Shown here: positions 23,201 through 35,493 of the stretch, in pieces
How positions within the stretch are numbered: position 1 is the first letter of the stretch
Layout: each line of letters starts with the position of its first letter
From: Theristus sp. LFF4_11
Taxonomy: Eukaryota > Nematoda > Chromadorea > Monhysterida > Xyalidae
Direction: 5' to 3'
DNA length: 64,000 bases
Assembly: GCA_030248135.1 (NCBI GenBank)
Contig: JASANC010002349.1
Location: forward strand, 62,001 to 126,000
The notes under the pieces: model-generated
Databases searched by the model: none
Seen by the model: the letters and a program-made list of their open reading frames with translations, nothing else
What the model was told of the DNA's origin: nothing
Position numbers and translations under genes: made by a program

Positions 23201-25124
23201 AGCGGCCAGCAAGCATCAACACTTTGGGCATCGCAACTGGCTCAGGGGTACGACAAGTTGAAATTGCATGTGAACTGCGAACGTTTTGAACTTTCGGATT
23301 TCAATGAATGAGCACGAATTTCGATTAAATTGTTGAATGCATTGATGCAACGATTCAAGTAAAGTTGCTTCGCTATGCAACAATGTTTGAAACTAAACTC
23401 TAAGACTGTATGAGCATTTTCTACAACCAGCAAAAAGCCAATTCGTTGTGTGCAGCAGGCAGCGCGCCATTGCACTCGCGGCGTCGGTGGCATCGCAGCA
23501 GTGCAGCGCGGCATGGTTGAGGCTCACAGTCGCAGCTCGCAGAACATCAACGAAGCGTTCGAAGACCTGACAAAGCTGATGAATCAAGTCCGCTTTCTTT
23601 CGTTCGTTTCATTTTCACTCGTGTTTTCGCGTGATCCTTGTTTCCTTGATTAGTTTGTTTGTTCTGATTTGCAGGCTCGAGATATGGTGGCATTGTCGAA
23701 GACAATTTCTGAAAAGCTACGAACAAAACAAGGCGAAATCACGCAGGATGAGGTAAAATAGGAATTTCCTACATTTTCCATTGCACAGAACTATCTTTTT
23801 TGTATCAATTGTCATTTCACAATTTCAGACAGTGACATTCAAATCACACCTGTTGAGTTTGGGTGTGAGCGATCCAGTGACAAAGACAACCCATGGAACT
23901 GGGTCCGCATTCTTCCAAGAGTTGGCACGTGAGATCTCAACGCTTCTTGAGCCAGCACTCAAGGTGTAGTGTGCATGCTCAGTTTTACGGTGCTCTGGAG
24001 CAATGTGCTTGTGGTTTTATTGCTCATTCACTGTTTAGGAGTGTGGCGGCATAATGACGCTTCCAGAGGCGTACTGTCGCATCAATCGGGCCCGCGGTCT
24101 GGAGGTATGACACTTTTGACTCTATTGATTCCTTGCAACTTACATTAAAGCCTTTCCAACTTCAGTTGATTTCACCCGAGGACTTGTGGAATGCGTGCAG
24201 AGCGCTGAATGACATGCACCTACCAACAAAGTCGGTGGTTTCAGTTTCACAGGGTTGTGCCTTTTTGTAATGACAAACAGTGCTGTCGACTGGCTAGTCA
24301 AGTGGCACAAGGAACCGGTCCGGAAAACCAGCAAGCTGAGTTCGAATCCCACTCGTGGTTTCATAAAATTTATGGTGCTCCGTACCACATGTTGTTCATA
24401 CTGTTTTATCCGGAGTTCCTTCTTTTCGCTAAATAAAACGGATGGAACGGTTTGTAGAAAGCCAACAAGAACACTCAGTGACGTTCGTTTTCAGAATGGA
24501 ACGCTTTTCGAGTGGTGTGGTGGTGTTGCAGTTGAGTGAGTTCTCGGTGGAGACGACCGTGGAGGAGACGGTGCGTCTGGTCGCTGCTGCCGAGTCGCTG
24601 ACGGCGCACGCACTCGCCGAGCACTGTGGCGTCTCGGTCATTCTCGCTGAAGAACGGTACGTGCGTGCGTGCGTGTTGCTCATGGACGACTCTGCATGCT
24701 GTCGTTGATCGCCAACAAAACAACACTGAAATTGACAATTGCAAACAAGCGTGCAACCTGCTCCACGCAACTAACGGTCAATCAGTTATGTATCAGATCT
24801 GGTACTAAAGTCGCACGAAATGTTTGCACTGTATTTTTAGTTTTCGGCTCTAACGGTAAAAGTTCCTGCATTCAAAAAAATATGAAACACATACAACGTT
24901 TTTGGAACTTTTGCGATGCATGTCACAGCACCGCAGAGAGTGAGAGAATGTCTGCGAATGATTGCAGTCTGCTGACGGCTGAGATGTACGGACGACTGTG
25001 TCGTGATGACTCGATTGAGGGCCATCGATTTTATGTCAACCGTTTCTGTATGAGTGAGCAAGAGTTGCAGCAACAGACCGATGGGCCAGCTGCTGTTGCT
25101 GGTGACATTGCAGTCAGTGCGTAG
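20209..25124 (+). CDS. VPS36: ESCRT-II subunit VPS36
   Basis: Twelve exons: 20209-20304, 20491-20562, 20707-20832, 20943-21008, 23158-23247, 23456-23587, 23675-23752, 23829-23963, 24039-24104, 24166-24230, 24495-24656 and 24968-25124. They total 1245 bases (414 residues) with every phase consistent. The N-terminus (MDRFSWY, then GVGLYDGDDK, LIWVDSS, RIVIHL) matches the GLUE/PH domain that binds phosphoinositide and ubiquitin. From about residue 160, VGGIAAVQRG, NINEAFEDLTKLM, GEITQDE, LLSLGVSDPVTK, CGGIMTLPEAYCRINRARG, LISPEDLWNAC and GRLCRDDSIEGHRFYVNRF match the winged-helix EAP45 core. VPS36, with VPS22 and VPS25, sorts ubiquitinated cargo on endosomes. The protein is slightly longer than human (386), by a Gln/Ala tail. 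Intron 4 (2.1 kb) contains a 1.27-kb foldback element and intron 10 a tRNA-like segment. Confidence 0.95.
21128..22395. mobile_element. Foldback element with ATCATTG arrays in VPS36 intron 4
   Basis: Outer ends GGCTCAATCCTATTT and AAATAGGATTGAGCC are perfect inverted repeats, with a perfect 8-bp target duplication AAACTTTC (21120-21127, 22396-22403). Inside each end is a long array of a 17-19 bp unit. Outer copies read TTTTTTCGGTATCATTGAA and inner copies TGTATCATTGTTATTTTAC; the right arm has the same arrays reversed (about 22020-22365). The loop (21560-21960) has no gene. It contains a local palindrome around AAGGCTTGCGAAGCCTTAGGA. Confidence 0.92.
24288..24361 (+). repeat. tRNA-like segment in VPS36 intron 10
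   Basis: A-box-like TGGCTAGTCAAGTGG (24291-24305) and B-box-like GAGTTCGAATCC (24338-24349) at pol III promoter spacing. The anticodon arm does not form properly, so this is a tRNA-derived SINE head or tRNA relic, not a working tRNA. Element boundaries are not visible. Confidence 0.45.
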
Positions 25125-27080
25125 TGCTCTGTGCAACGCTGCCGTTACTGCTGCAACGAATTTGTGCTTGCTGCTTGAGAAGGCACACTCGTGCATCATG
25201 TGATATTGCCAGCCGGTAGTTCCATGTAGTCTAGTCATTCAAGTTCGTTTGCTTGTTCTGCTTTTCATCATTAACTGATTGAATCATGCAACCAGCTTTA
25301 CTGATTCATATTGGCAAAATGAGTTCAGTGAGTGCACCAACTCAGTAGCTAGCTATCGATATATAAACTGACACACTATGTAACATTTTTACAGGTTTAT
25401 TTCACAAAACGCCATGACAGTGTTTAAGGTGTCTCTGTCGCCAATTTAAGTGTAAAAAAACCCTGTGTAACAATCACTTGTTTTTTAGTTGTGTGTTGCC
25501 CAGTTGTTGTGGATCGTTTTATCGAGTGACTGTTTATTTCGTGTTGTGAACGTTACTGTGTGATCTCAACCAGCATCATCTTGCCAAACGATTCGTTCAG
25601 TTCATAAGTTTCATACCTATAACCGGCTAGCAGTTTTTTTAATAAAAAATGAATTGTTGAATTCACGTCGAATTCATTGACGAGACAGTATTCCATCAAT
25701 GTTAAAGTGTTTTGCTCTAAGAATGATGTAAACTAAAACAGCATGTTCCCAAAGTGACGGTGCTTCGCACACTGTTGGGAATTTATGCCAGCTACTAAAT
25801 CATGCACGAATTATTGTTTTGGCGTTTTTTCCACACAATGCCAACGCCAAGAAATATTGGCGTGTGGTTTACCGCGTTGGATGGGTGGGAACAATCGTCG
25901 TGATGGACTGATGTCATGGGAGAGGTATGCATTCGAAAATGTGCGTTCGAAGACTATATATTTTGTGTTATGTATTTTGACAGAAACGAACTGATTGAAC
26001 TGCAGTGATATGATGTGCGCCTGGCAGCGCACATTTTGCGATTGATCAAAACCGACACTGGCACTGTCACAAACGGGAACACACGTACCACGCGTGCAGT
26101 GGCCTCATGGTCAGAGTGTGGGCAACCACGCACAGAACAGCACAGTTGCAACAACTTCAGCACATTATTCTACCGGTCCATCGCTGGGTAAACGAAACAA
26201 AGCGAGACTTGCCGTACATTTTGCAACGGAGAGTTCAGTTTGGAGGTCTGACGCAAGACTGGAGTGTTGTGTTCTCGTGATGATCACGTAGAAAGTTTGC
26301 GGTCGAGCAGAACTGCAGAACTATAATGGACTTTTGTTGTTGATCTGTTGGTTGTGAGATGGCCTAACGGCAACTTACGATCTGTGCAGTGAGCCTGGCA
26401 AGAGTGCGCGTATGCGCGGCGGTGCGCCGGAATCGACCGAGAAGCGTTTAACTGGACCGTTGGGGATTCACAGCGTCTGTCGCACTATTGCACTCTATTT
26501 TTTGCAGAAATATTAAGCAACAGAAGAGAAAACAGTCGCTATTATTAGCCATTATTTTGCAGTTTTCTCGGCTGCACCGTGTCATTTATTTCTGGCTGTC
26601 CACCGCGCGACGCCATACTTTGTTGGAACGAACGAAACCACGAAGCTCACATTTTTTGGCAGTGTTCTCTGTGATTGTTTCCATTGTGCTTCGCAGTGAC
26701 TGCAAAAAGTGGACGCATACAACTCAATATATATTTTTTAAATACTCGCAAATGCGACCTCATTCAGGTATTTGCGTGTTTCCATTTCGACGGCCGCTTA
26801 CTGTTGCAATTCTCTTCGCGTGTCATCGCCATCAGTCACCGTCGTTTTGTCATAATTTGGATCCTGTTACTAACATTTAAGACTTGTTTTAAGTTTCGTT
26901 TGTTTGCCGTAAACAACATCGACAAAGTGTTACGGAAGTTGTATGCAAAAGCGAAAACGCGCCTCCGGTATTTGGCATGTGCACATTATCACCAGTGTGT
27001 GTTTTTATCGCCCCGTTACTTTTGTTGCCATTCTTGATTCATGTTGGTTGAGATCAGCAGGGGTAGACACACACATATTT
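25125..27080. other. Intergenic after VPS36
   Basis: No gene could be supported. Short open frames lack family signals and splice context. Confidence 0.4.
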
Positions 27081-27082
27081 AA

Positions 27083-28332
27083 GGCCCATTCATGCAAGCG
27101 CGCGCTGAAGCGCGCTGACGCGCGCTGACCAGCTTCATCATGAATGAAGAAATGAAGCTGCGTCAGCCGCTGCGGCTTTTTAGGTTTTTTGCCCATTCAC
27201 GAACGCGCGCGCTGAAGCGCGCTGAAGTGCGCTATCATGAATGATGAAGCGGCCTGAAGTGAAGCTGCGTCAGCCGCTGCGGCTTTTTAGGTTTTTTGTC
27301 CATTCACGAACGCGCGCGCTGAAGCGCGCTGAAGCGCGCTGACCAGCTTCATCATGAATGAAGAAATGAAGCTGCGTCAGCCGCTGCGGCTTTTGATGTC
27401 CGGACCCCAAATGCCGCAGCGGCTTGTCTGAAAAATGAAACGTATTTGCATAATTTCTGCGCTTTCAATTGTGATAGATGCAGACCAAAAAGGGAATGAA
27501 TTTAATTGTGGTAAAATTAAATTAATTGAGGAATACAGTAAGTTTTATTGTGCTGCGTTTGTGAAAGAAGCCAACTAGATAAAAACGATAAAAGCAACTG
27601 GGCCAAGACGGGTTTCGAACTTTGGCCTCTGTGCTGACAGGCACAACATGTTACCACTGCTCTATAGTAGTTGACAGGCGGGAAGCTCTCTAGGTGTTTG
27701 TTCATTAAATGTCGTTCAGTTTTATCGTTTTGTGCTGTTGTCTGTGTTGTCTCCGTACGTGCTGTTTAGTACACACTATATACCGCTTCGATTCGTTGTT
27801 TTTGCCGTTTCAGTGAATGTTTTGATCTTTTGATTTGTGCAACATTCACTAATCATGTGCTGTCGTTGATGAAACTTTTTTTGCAATGCTCTACACCGTG
27901 TACTAAATGATTTAACAAAAAAGTCTTGCAACATTTGTGAAAGATTGTCACTGACAGCAGCAATCAGCGATTTTGCACACACAAATTTGATGTCCGGACA
28001 TCAAATGCCGCAGCGGCTGACGCAGCTTCATTTCATCATTCATGATAGCGCACTTCAGCGCGCGTCAGCGCGCTTCAGCGCGCGCGTTCGTGAATGGGCA
28101 AAAAACCTAAAAAGCCGCAGCGGCTGACGCAGCTTCATTTCTTCATTCACGATGAAGCTGGTCAGCGCGCTTCAGCGCGCTTCAGCGCGCGCGTCCGTGA
28201 ATGCGCATGTGCTCCAAAACTGAAGCGCGCTGACGCACGCTGAAGCGCGCTGTTTTTTTGCTTCGTGAATGTGTAGCAAAGTGAAGCGCGTCAGCGCGCT
28301 TCAGCGCGCTTCAACCTCCATGAATGGCGCTT
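27083..28332. mobile_element. Foldback element with GCGCGCTGAA arrays
   Basis: The left arm (27083-27430) and right arm (27985-28332) are inverted. The ends read GGCCCATTCATG and CATGAATGGCGC. Each arm has several blocks of GCGCGCTGAAGCGCGCTGA joined by CAGCTTCATCATGAATGAAG and CGTCAGCCGCTGCGGCTTTT. GATGTCCGGAC marks both inner arm ends. The loop (27430-27985) is AT-rich and holds a tRNA-like segment on the minus strand. No clear target duplication was found. Confidence 0.85.
27602..27672 (-). repeat. tRNA-like segment in foldback loop
   Basis: On the minus strand, an A-box-like TATAGAGCAGTGGTAAC and a B-box-like AGTTCGAAACC flank GTGCCTGTCAGCAC, reminiscent of an aspartate (GTC) tRNA. The anticodon loop is one base short and the T stem is poor, so it is probably a pseudogene or SINE head. 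Confidence 0.35.
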
Positions 28333-30711
28333 TATACAGCTGCACCATTGCAGTTCAAACGTGCCAAGTAATACGCACATATGACTCGGTGACACAGTTC
28401 AGCTTGCTATAAGAAGCACCACAGTTCATTCTCATGGGTCTTATTGGCAGCCATGAGAGCACTTTCACAGCTCATGTTGTATGACAATAATTCTGTTGTT
28501 GTTAGCAGTTGACACAGTTCCCAGCGCTCCATATCACTGCGTTCAGTTTCAGCGTCTGCTGTGCATTTTTCAGCTTGAACATTGAATTTGCGTGTTGAAA
28601 GTTTTGGCACCAATACCGGTTTTTTTAATTTCTACTGTTTCAAGACTGAACATCATTTTCAGATTCTTTTCATTGTTCTTCTTAACCGTGCAATTACTAC
28701 TGAATGTATCTGATAAGCATCATTATGCTATTCCATCTATCCATCTGGATTAACAATGCTATCGAAAAATTGAAAATCCACTAAAACGTTCTTCACTTCT
28801 TGGGGTTTCATTTCGCACTGTTGTGGATATTGACCCTTGCATTCATACCACGGTGCTAACGGTGCTAAAGCGCCAGTTCATTAGTTGATTCCAGTGTAGT
28901 AGACTCGGAAAATATGTCTGCTGTTGGCACAAGTCAAGGAGGCCTGATTGCATTGAATTTCACCCGTGTAACCCTCTTTCGTGAAGTACAGACAGATTTT
29001 GTTGTATAGATTTTACAAATTGTCGTGAGCATTATTTTCGATCGCGCGCAGCCATTTCGAGAAAGCTCGAGTGCACAGTTTTGTGACTTATCGTTTCTGC
29101 GCGGTCTCCGGTGAAAACTTGATGACAGCATTCATACATCCAAATGTACATCCAAACGTATCTTTGCTGCATGATATCGCCTGTTGTTAGTAATCGATCT
29201 GGTTTTGCGCCCATCAAGGGGGCCCACCCTAAATTAAGATTTGTTCGTCTCAATTGCGGTGCAGTTTCTGTCCAAGAAAACGCTCTTCGAGAGGTTTCAA
29301 TCTGATATGCACCAGACACCGCTGCAGCAACATTGTTATCTTGTAACTGCAATCAATTCAAACGTGTATAGCTGCTGTGGAGCAAGATAATAATTGAAAG
29401 GTACCAAAGTCGAGACAGAAAAAGTGCACGTGTGGTCAATGAGATTCAGTCGAGAGAGGTGACAATTTCGTGGCACGCCGGGCGAGTGGTGCGCCTGATG
29501 TTATTTGCTGGCGCCTCTGACTCAATTATGAGTTCGGTGCAAAAACAGCAGCAACCGAATCATGCAAGCTAGTTTCGCACTTCCTCCTGTACATGAACCT
29601 TGTTGTTATTGCTAAACACAAGCGTAAAGTCAGCTAAACTTTTTTAAAACTTGAATTATGACTGAATCCATCGAAGTTCGAAATTTGTCCAAGCTACACA
29701 CATTTATTCATCATATGCAAAACTACGCGGCAGGTTGCGTGAATGTTCGACAGAGCGCGCGTGCACTGAATGCTTTCTAATCACATTGCCTGGCGTACTC
29801 ATGCCGTGGCATGTGGGCACGCAATAAACGTGCGAACAAGGAAACGTCTTTCAAAGCACACGAAACGACGTGGATGTCGATTTCTGCTAAGATAGAGCTA
29901 ACATTCCAGTTGGTTTTTGGTGGCTGTGGCTTTTTTGAAGGGCTTCCCTATTTTGAGGCAACGAAGATGTATGGCTGAGTATTCTTCATGAAGACATGGT
30001 CCATGTTTGCAAGCTCATTGAACACTCGGTATCGCGCAGCACGTGTGTACTATTTTGACAATCTCTGACGTTTTTGTAGGTTTTTTGGAGGGCAAAAACG
30101 AGTCTGAGGTTCTGTTCTGTTCGAGTGCAATATCTTGTGTGGATCTTGAAGTCACCCAAAACCCAACTTTACTGCTCTCCTATCATAGTAATGGATTTCG
30201 TTATAAAGACCTGATCCAATCTCAGCATGCAAAGTATAGCAATTCACCTTTGGCCAAAGTCAAATAAGTTTTTTTTCGGTTGGGTTCCTAGCAAAATCTG
30301 AGATGAAAACTGCGTTTTATCGTTTTGTAAGGCATGCAATGCTTTGTGCACGTTTATTCGATTTCCCGATGCGTGCATATCAAATTTACGTTTTCTTCCA
30401 TCGCCAACGTGTGAAAGTGTGGAATGTGCGATATAAGCATAATTTACTCGATACATGCGAAAATGTAACAAAATGTAACATTTGCATATGTGCGCATGCA
30501 TGGTTCTTTTCAGAAGAATTGACATCAGATAGCGATTACAATTTTGATAATCGGCAGTTATTTGCTAAAAACGAAAGCAATTTGAACCGAGCTGGCTTTT
30601 GACCTGTTATACTCACGATAACCGATTAACTGAAACTGAAATCGAAAGAGCGACATCAACCAACTCATACAAAAAGAACAGAGAACGCTGGCTGAAGTTC
30701 AGCTGAGCAGC
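28333..30711. other. Intergenic, no supported gene
   Basis: Mixed-composition sequence without domains. Several 60-100 residue open frames on both strands show nothing recognisable. The part just before 30712 may hold the 5' UTR or an upstream exon of the next gene. Confidence 0.4.
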
Positions 30712-31592
30712 ATGAGCACCGTGGGTCAGCAAAAGTCAGATCTGATCAGCTCGCTGCTTACGGATGGCGCGAAGTTCCTGAAGATTGCCGATGACGTGAA
30801 CTACTTGATGCAACAGATGCAGAGCATCTCCGCCTGTCTGTACGCACTGACGATCGGCGTCTACCTGGCCATCGTCACGTACATCATTGTGGTCTGCTAT
30901 AGAGAGTAAGTGGACGACTGTGTTGCTTCTCGGTCGGGCTGATGCTCACTGTCACATACATTGCTAAGCCTCTTCTCGGCATACCATTGTGATTGTGAGC
31001 ATTGTTGCTCTTCCCAACAACTGCGAGTGCTGCTGCATTCAGAAACCGCGCCTCCGAGTTCCACGCGGTTGGCGTTGCGTCCAACCACGACCTGGCCGGT
31101 CAGACGGCGCTCACAGGCAGCATCGACCAAGAGCCGCAGCCGCAGGACAACGTGTGCTTCGACATCGAGGCGGGCCGCACCACGGGCACCGTCACACCGA
31201 CCGGCGACCAGCCGCCGTTGCAGATGCCCGGACGGCGTGAACGAGCGAAGGCCAACTACAGACGAGCGTTCAGCAGCACGCACACGTTGAACGAACTGGA
31301 ACGCGGACTGAAGAGCACCGTGACGAAGAGCATCGTGGCGCCGCCCACTCGGACGACGGTCGCCTCCGCCGCAGCTCAACAGGCACAACAGGCGCAGAGG
31401 GACTCGAGTGCCGGCGCACAGCACGGCGTGCCCCTGGTCGCCACTGGCACCGGCGTCGGCGGCGGCGTGGCGCGCAGGATCACGCGATACTCGGACGTGA
31501 CGGCGACGCTGCAGGCGCATCACTCCGTGCCGCAGACGCCCACGCCCGCCGTCTCCGAGACGGATCCAACCAATACGCTCACTGTGGTTTGA
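30712..31592 (+). CDS. Unrecognised single-pass membrane protein
   Basis: Two exons, 30712-30905 and 31043-31592 (247 residues), joined in phase 2 between donor GTAAGT and acceptor TGCATTCAG. Residues about 40-62 (ACLYALTIGVYLAIVTYIIVV) form one strong membrane span after a short Gln/Ser-rich N-terminus. Basic residues follow the span, then a long hydrophilic tail rich in Thr, Ala, Gln and Arg. No signal peptide precedes the span, so it may act as a signal anchor with a cytoplasmic tail. The frame is open from 30640 to the ATG, so an upstream exon is possible. The exons are GC-rich compared with their surroundings, as in other genes here. Family unknown. Confidence 0.7.
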
Positions 31593-32443
31593 TCAGCCTC
31601 TTTCACCTCCGTCTCGCAAGCTCTATTCCAAGTTGAACTTGACTTTGATATTGGCGTTTCAAAGAAGACAATGCGATGATTCTATTCGATCGTCGTGCAG
31701 TTTAGCAGTCGATTTCGCCACACCTGTTTTGATCTGATAGTTGCCTTTTTTAGCAGAAACAACAAACGAGAACAATGCACCATGGCGGTTGTGATCTGCA
31801 GCAGTTTACCGTTGCTGATTAATGCTTTTTTGTTTTACACCCCAGTGATGTTACACGGCGCCATGTTAAATGCTGAGAAAGCAACACGCAACATTCCAAG
31901 TACCGTTTCACAAAACTTTGCCGCTGCTGTTGCGTAAAACGTTTTTCAGTAGTTAGCAGTGGTTGCTGCGTGAGTGTCAGAAATGTCTGAAGTACGTAAA
32001 TTTTTTAATGTTCCTGTGCTCAGCGTGATAATGGTGGGCATTCTTCAAAAGGTTCTCATTCTAAATTGGTTCTCATTTTTTGAAATTACCTAAGAATTTT
32101 AACGATAACCCACACGAATAAAACGTTAGTTTTTAGATATACACTGTAATTTGCAAGTTGCAATGCATCGCATAACTGAAAAGAAAAATGTTCCATTTCT
32201 AAGATTTTTTTTATTTGTTAAATAATTTGCAGCGTAAGCAGCATTTCTCTCATCCTTGTTTTTTCAACAAAAAATACAACAGCAGCAAGTGACGAAAAAG
32301 ACGAGTGAAGAAAAATCACGGTTGCTTGTTCAAATCTTCAAAGCATGTTTTTTAACGGAAGAGAATCGTGGGTTCGCATTCAATGGAGCCAAAATCAAAG
32401 CAGGGTCTAGTTTTCTGCGACATCATTGCTTCACCGAGCACCA
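31593..32443. other. Intergenic between convergent genes
   Basis: Holds the 3' ends of the membrane-protein gene (left) and the ShKT gene (right, minus strand). No further gene is seen. Confidence 0.4.
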
Positions 32444-32981
32444 CTAACACTTTCCGCACGTTTTAGCGCACTGCGTCTGCAGATTGTGGCCGTGCACGAC
32501 CGGAGGCATCTTGACGTCGCACCAGCCGTTCTCCTTCACCTGCTCACAGATGTATTTGCCGTCCTTCTTCATTCGCCACTTGTCAACGCATTTGGAGCCA
32601 GCGGAAGCTGAATCACTTTTAAAAACTGTTGGCATTTTGTCAAATTGTCAAATAGGTTTGTTTAGGCATCCATAACAACATAAGCCTCTGTTTTGTAGTT
32701 TTCCCGAAACTGGATTCATGACACATGCGCTCTCTGCCCTTTTTAAAATTTGACGCGACTGACGGAAGCGCAATGCTCTATTTATTGTTTTATCACTCCT
32801 CGTTTGTTGCAACCGACTGGGCTTGCTGAGAGCTGAGAACGCAAAGCATGAAGTTGGCTATGTTTCAAAAACCCAAAAGTTTGCAATAAATCCACAGCGT
32901 AGATTGAAAAATGTACTCACCGAAGTAAGTGACGACAGACAATAGCAGTAGCACTTGTGCTAGCACGCGCAGTTTCTTCAT
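32444..32981 (-). CDS. Secreted ShKT-domain peptide
   Basis: Two minus-strand exons, 32981-32921 and 32607-32444 (74 residues). The first encodes a signal peptide: MKKLR, then a hydrophobic core VLAQVLLLLSVVTYF. It ends at a GGTGAGT donor; the second follows GTGATTCAG in matching phase. The mature part is one ShKT domain with six cysteines and the usual C-terminal pattern CxxTCGxC. ShKT modules, common in nematode secreted proteins, are named after a sea anemone potassium-channel blocker. They also occur in tyrosinases, proteases and surface proteins, so channel-blocking activity cannot be inferred. The frame alone also offers an ATG at 32635, but this would lack the signal peptide. Confidence 0.8.
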
Positions 32982-35493
32982 GTTATGCGCCAGCGCGGTC
33001 GAAATTTTTTAAATTTCGCCGCTCTCTTTTTTGGTTTGTCCAAAAATATTTGTTTTTGGTGGACTGAGTAAATGTAAAATACGAGCGGGAAAATTTTGCA
33101 CCAACGCATTGGTGATCCAACACAAATAATCCCGTTTTCCATCCATAAATTTTGTTACACGATTTATGTGTTTCAGCGCGCTTTACAAAAGTACTCAGCG
33201 TCCAAAACGGATCATGCACATCATGAACTCAATGCCACACTCAATTTTACGGTCTTTTGCTTACTTGGCTCAAAGGGTCTCTGCAACTAGGCTTAACGTG
33301 GCAGCTGCTACTTTTGGTTGTTTGTTTTTAAACGGTTTCAGAAAAGTTTACCACGAAAGGCTTCCTGTACTGAACATGAATCTTGAAAAACATAGGGAGA
33401 CGGAACCGACGTAGACTCGTGAAACACAGCAGCACATTATGTCTGCACAACCAAACCGTCCAATATAGATATTATCCCGATTTTTGCGTCAACCATCAGC
33501 CTAGAATAGTGTAACTGAACCAGTTTTATACTGCTTTTATGAACGGGGTTAAACGCAAGATATATCAATTCCGACAGTACGGACGGGAAAAACTTGACAA
33601 AAAACGTTGAATTGGGTTTGCCCAGACGTGTTGATTGCCGCACTGTAAGTCTTACTTTTCTATCCGCAGAAAAATTCGATGTGTCTCTGGCATTGAGCAG
33701 CAAATTGTCAGACTCACACCGATGAATTTGAAAATATAGACGGCCAAGTGGAGCATTGGTGCTGCCAGCTCAGCACGTTGTGCATATGCAAGCAAATAAA
33801 CAGACACACTCAGTAAACAAACACTGCATTCAACTGCATCTGTGTTGAACGCCACTATATTTTGAGTTTATTTGAACGCTACTAACTGACATCACAGAGT
33901 GCACGAACTCGCAATGACTCACTTTTGTCTGCGTGCAGTGTCACAAACCATAAAGCGCAAAAACTGCCGGCCACTCGGCCACTGTTTTTTTGGTTGTCAT
34001 ACAAATCAGTTTCTCTCAGATCAACAAAAGCATGATTCATCAGCCCAAAAATTATGTCCATTTCCCTCCGTTTCATATTTTTCTTGATTTTGCACACGCA
34101 CGTGTTTCATCACCTTTTTTATTATTACTGCAAAACCCGGTCTTGACTACAGCGCCCAAGGACAAATCTACAAAAGCTGTACTGATTTAGTCCTATTTTT
34201 ACACCGCATGGGCACATGATACCGCACCAAGACTAACGAGGGGCTCTCATGCAAATGTGTTTTTCTAATGGCGATAAGACACGATTTTTTCCCGCACCTG
34301 ACTTTGAGCGCTGCAAGGTGCCACGGAAAATAATTCTATCATCCAAAACTGCACGAATCATCATTTGAAATAGGGAGTTTCAAGTTTGGCACCACACCCT
34401 GTCATCGAAGCCTGTAAATAAAATGGCCAAGGTTAAAAAGTGCGTGCACATGCAGCAACAGCAGAAGACACATGCACATTGCAGACGCCTGGGCAGCAGT
34501 AGCCGTGTGCAGCAGTTTCTGGTCTGCACTGCCCAGTTGTTGGAATCTGGCAAAAACAGTCCATGTCCACATTACAAAGTTGTGAATATCAACAGAAAGC
34601 GGCAGCTGCTTTTGTTGGTATGCTGCGAATCAAAAGTTTTATCAGCAAAGATGCCCAGTTCATACAATTTCGGCCGATTTCAAAATAAATTAGGTTTTCA
34701 GAGACTTTGTTATCGTTATCCATTTCATGCACGTGTGCATTTGGTTGAAAAAAACGAGTGGAAAGTCTCAAACATTTCGGACACTCCACTCAGTCATGCA
34801 CACTCCATAAAATGTTATGAATTCTCAGTTTGTTCGCTTATTGCTGCTGTCTGGTTTTGGTGTCATGCTTTTTTCAAACATTTGCTGTCGTCTCACATTA
34901 AAAAGAAACGACTTTTCTGGTTAAAACACTAGAATTAAAATGACATCTCCACGAAAACAAGCGTGTTTTGGCGGCATTTGTCATTGAGTTTTTTTACTTT
35001 TTTAAAGTGTCAATTTTGTTTGGTGCGAGTTTTGCCCTTTTCTTTTTAGCTTTTTTTCGATGCAGCAGAACAAAAGTTCACAGCAACAGTACAGTGGTCA
35101 ATATTGGATGTGTTGTTGTATTTCAGTGTCTGGTACGACAACGACAACATAAAAAGCCTTGATCACTGCGTTCAGTGTGTACAGACTGCATGCAGAACAG
35201 TTTATTGTTCCTGTTATTCTATTTCAGCAGTGGTTTTGCGTCGATTTCAGCACGTTTTACTGTTTTTGTTCGGGGTGGGATTCAGTTTCCTGTGATACAT
35301 AAAGACATGCCAACAGCACATTTCAGTATGTATGCAAAATATCCCCGTGTTGTTTCCACGGCAACGAATGATTTCTACATTCGTTGATTTGCTCAGCTTT
35401 GCATTGCTGAGAATAATTTATCTTTAAATTTTTTATAAATGATTAGTTTCAGGATCAGGTTCAAAAAAACCAACAGTCAGTAGCATTTTCAAA
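32982..35493. other. Intergenic, no supported gene
   Basis: AT-rich sequence with short unsupported frames. It includes the presumed promoter of the ShKT gene (left) and of the multi-pass protein gene (right). No repeats were recognised. Confidence 0.4.

Noticed and set aside
30897..31523. Minus-strand frame of 208 residues, Arg-rich
   Set aside because: Antisense to the GC-rich exon of the single-pass membrane protein; no independent support.
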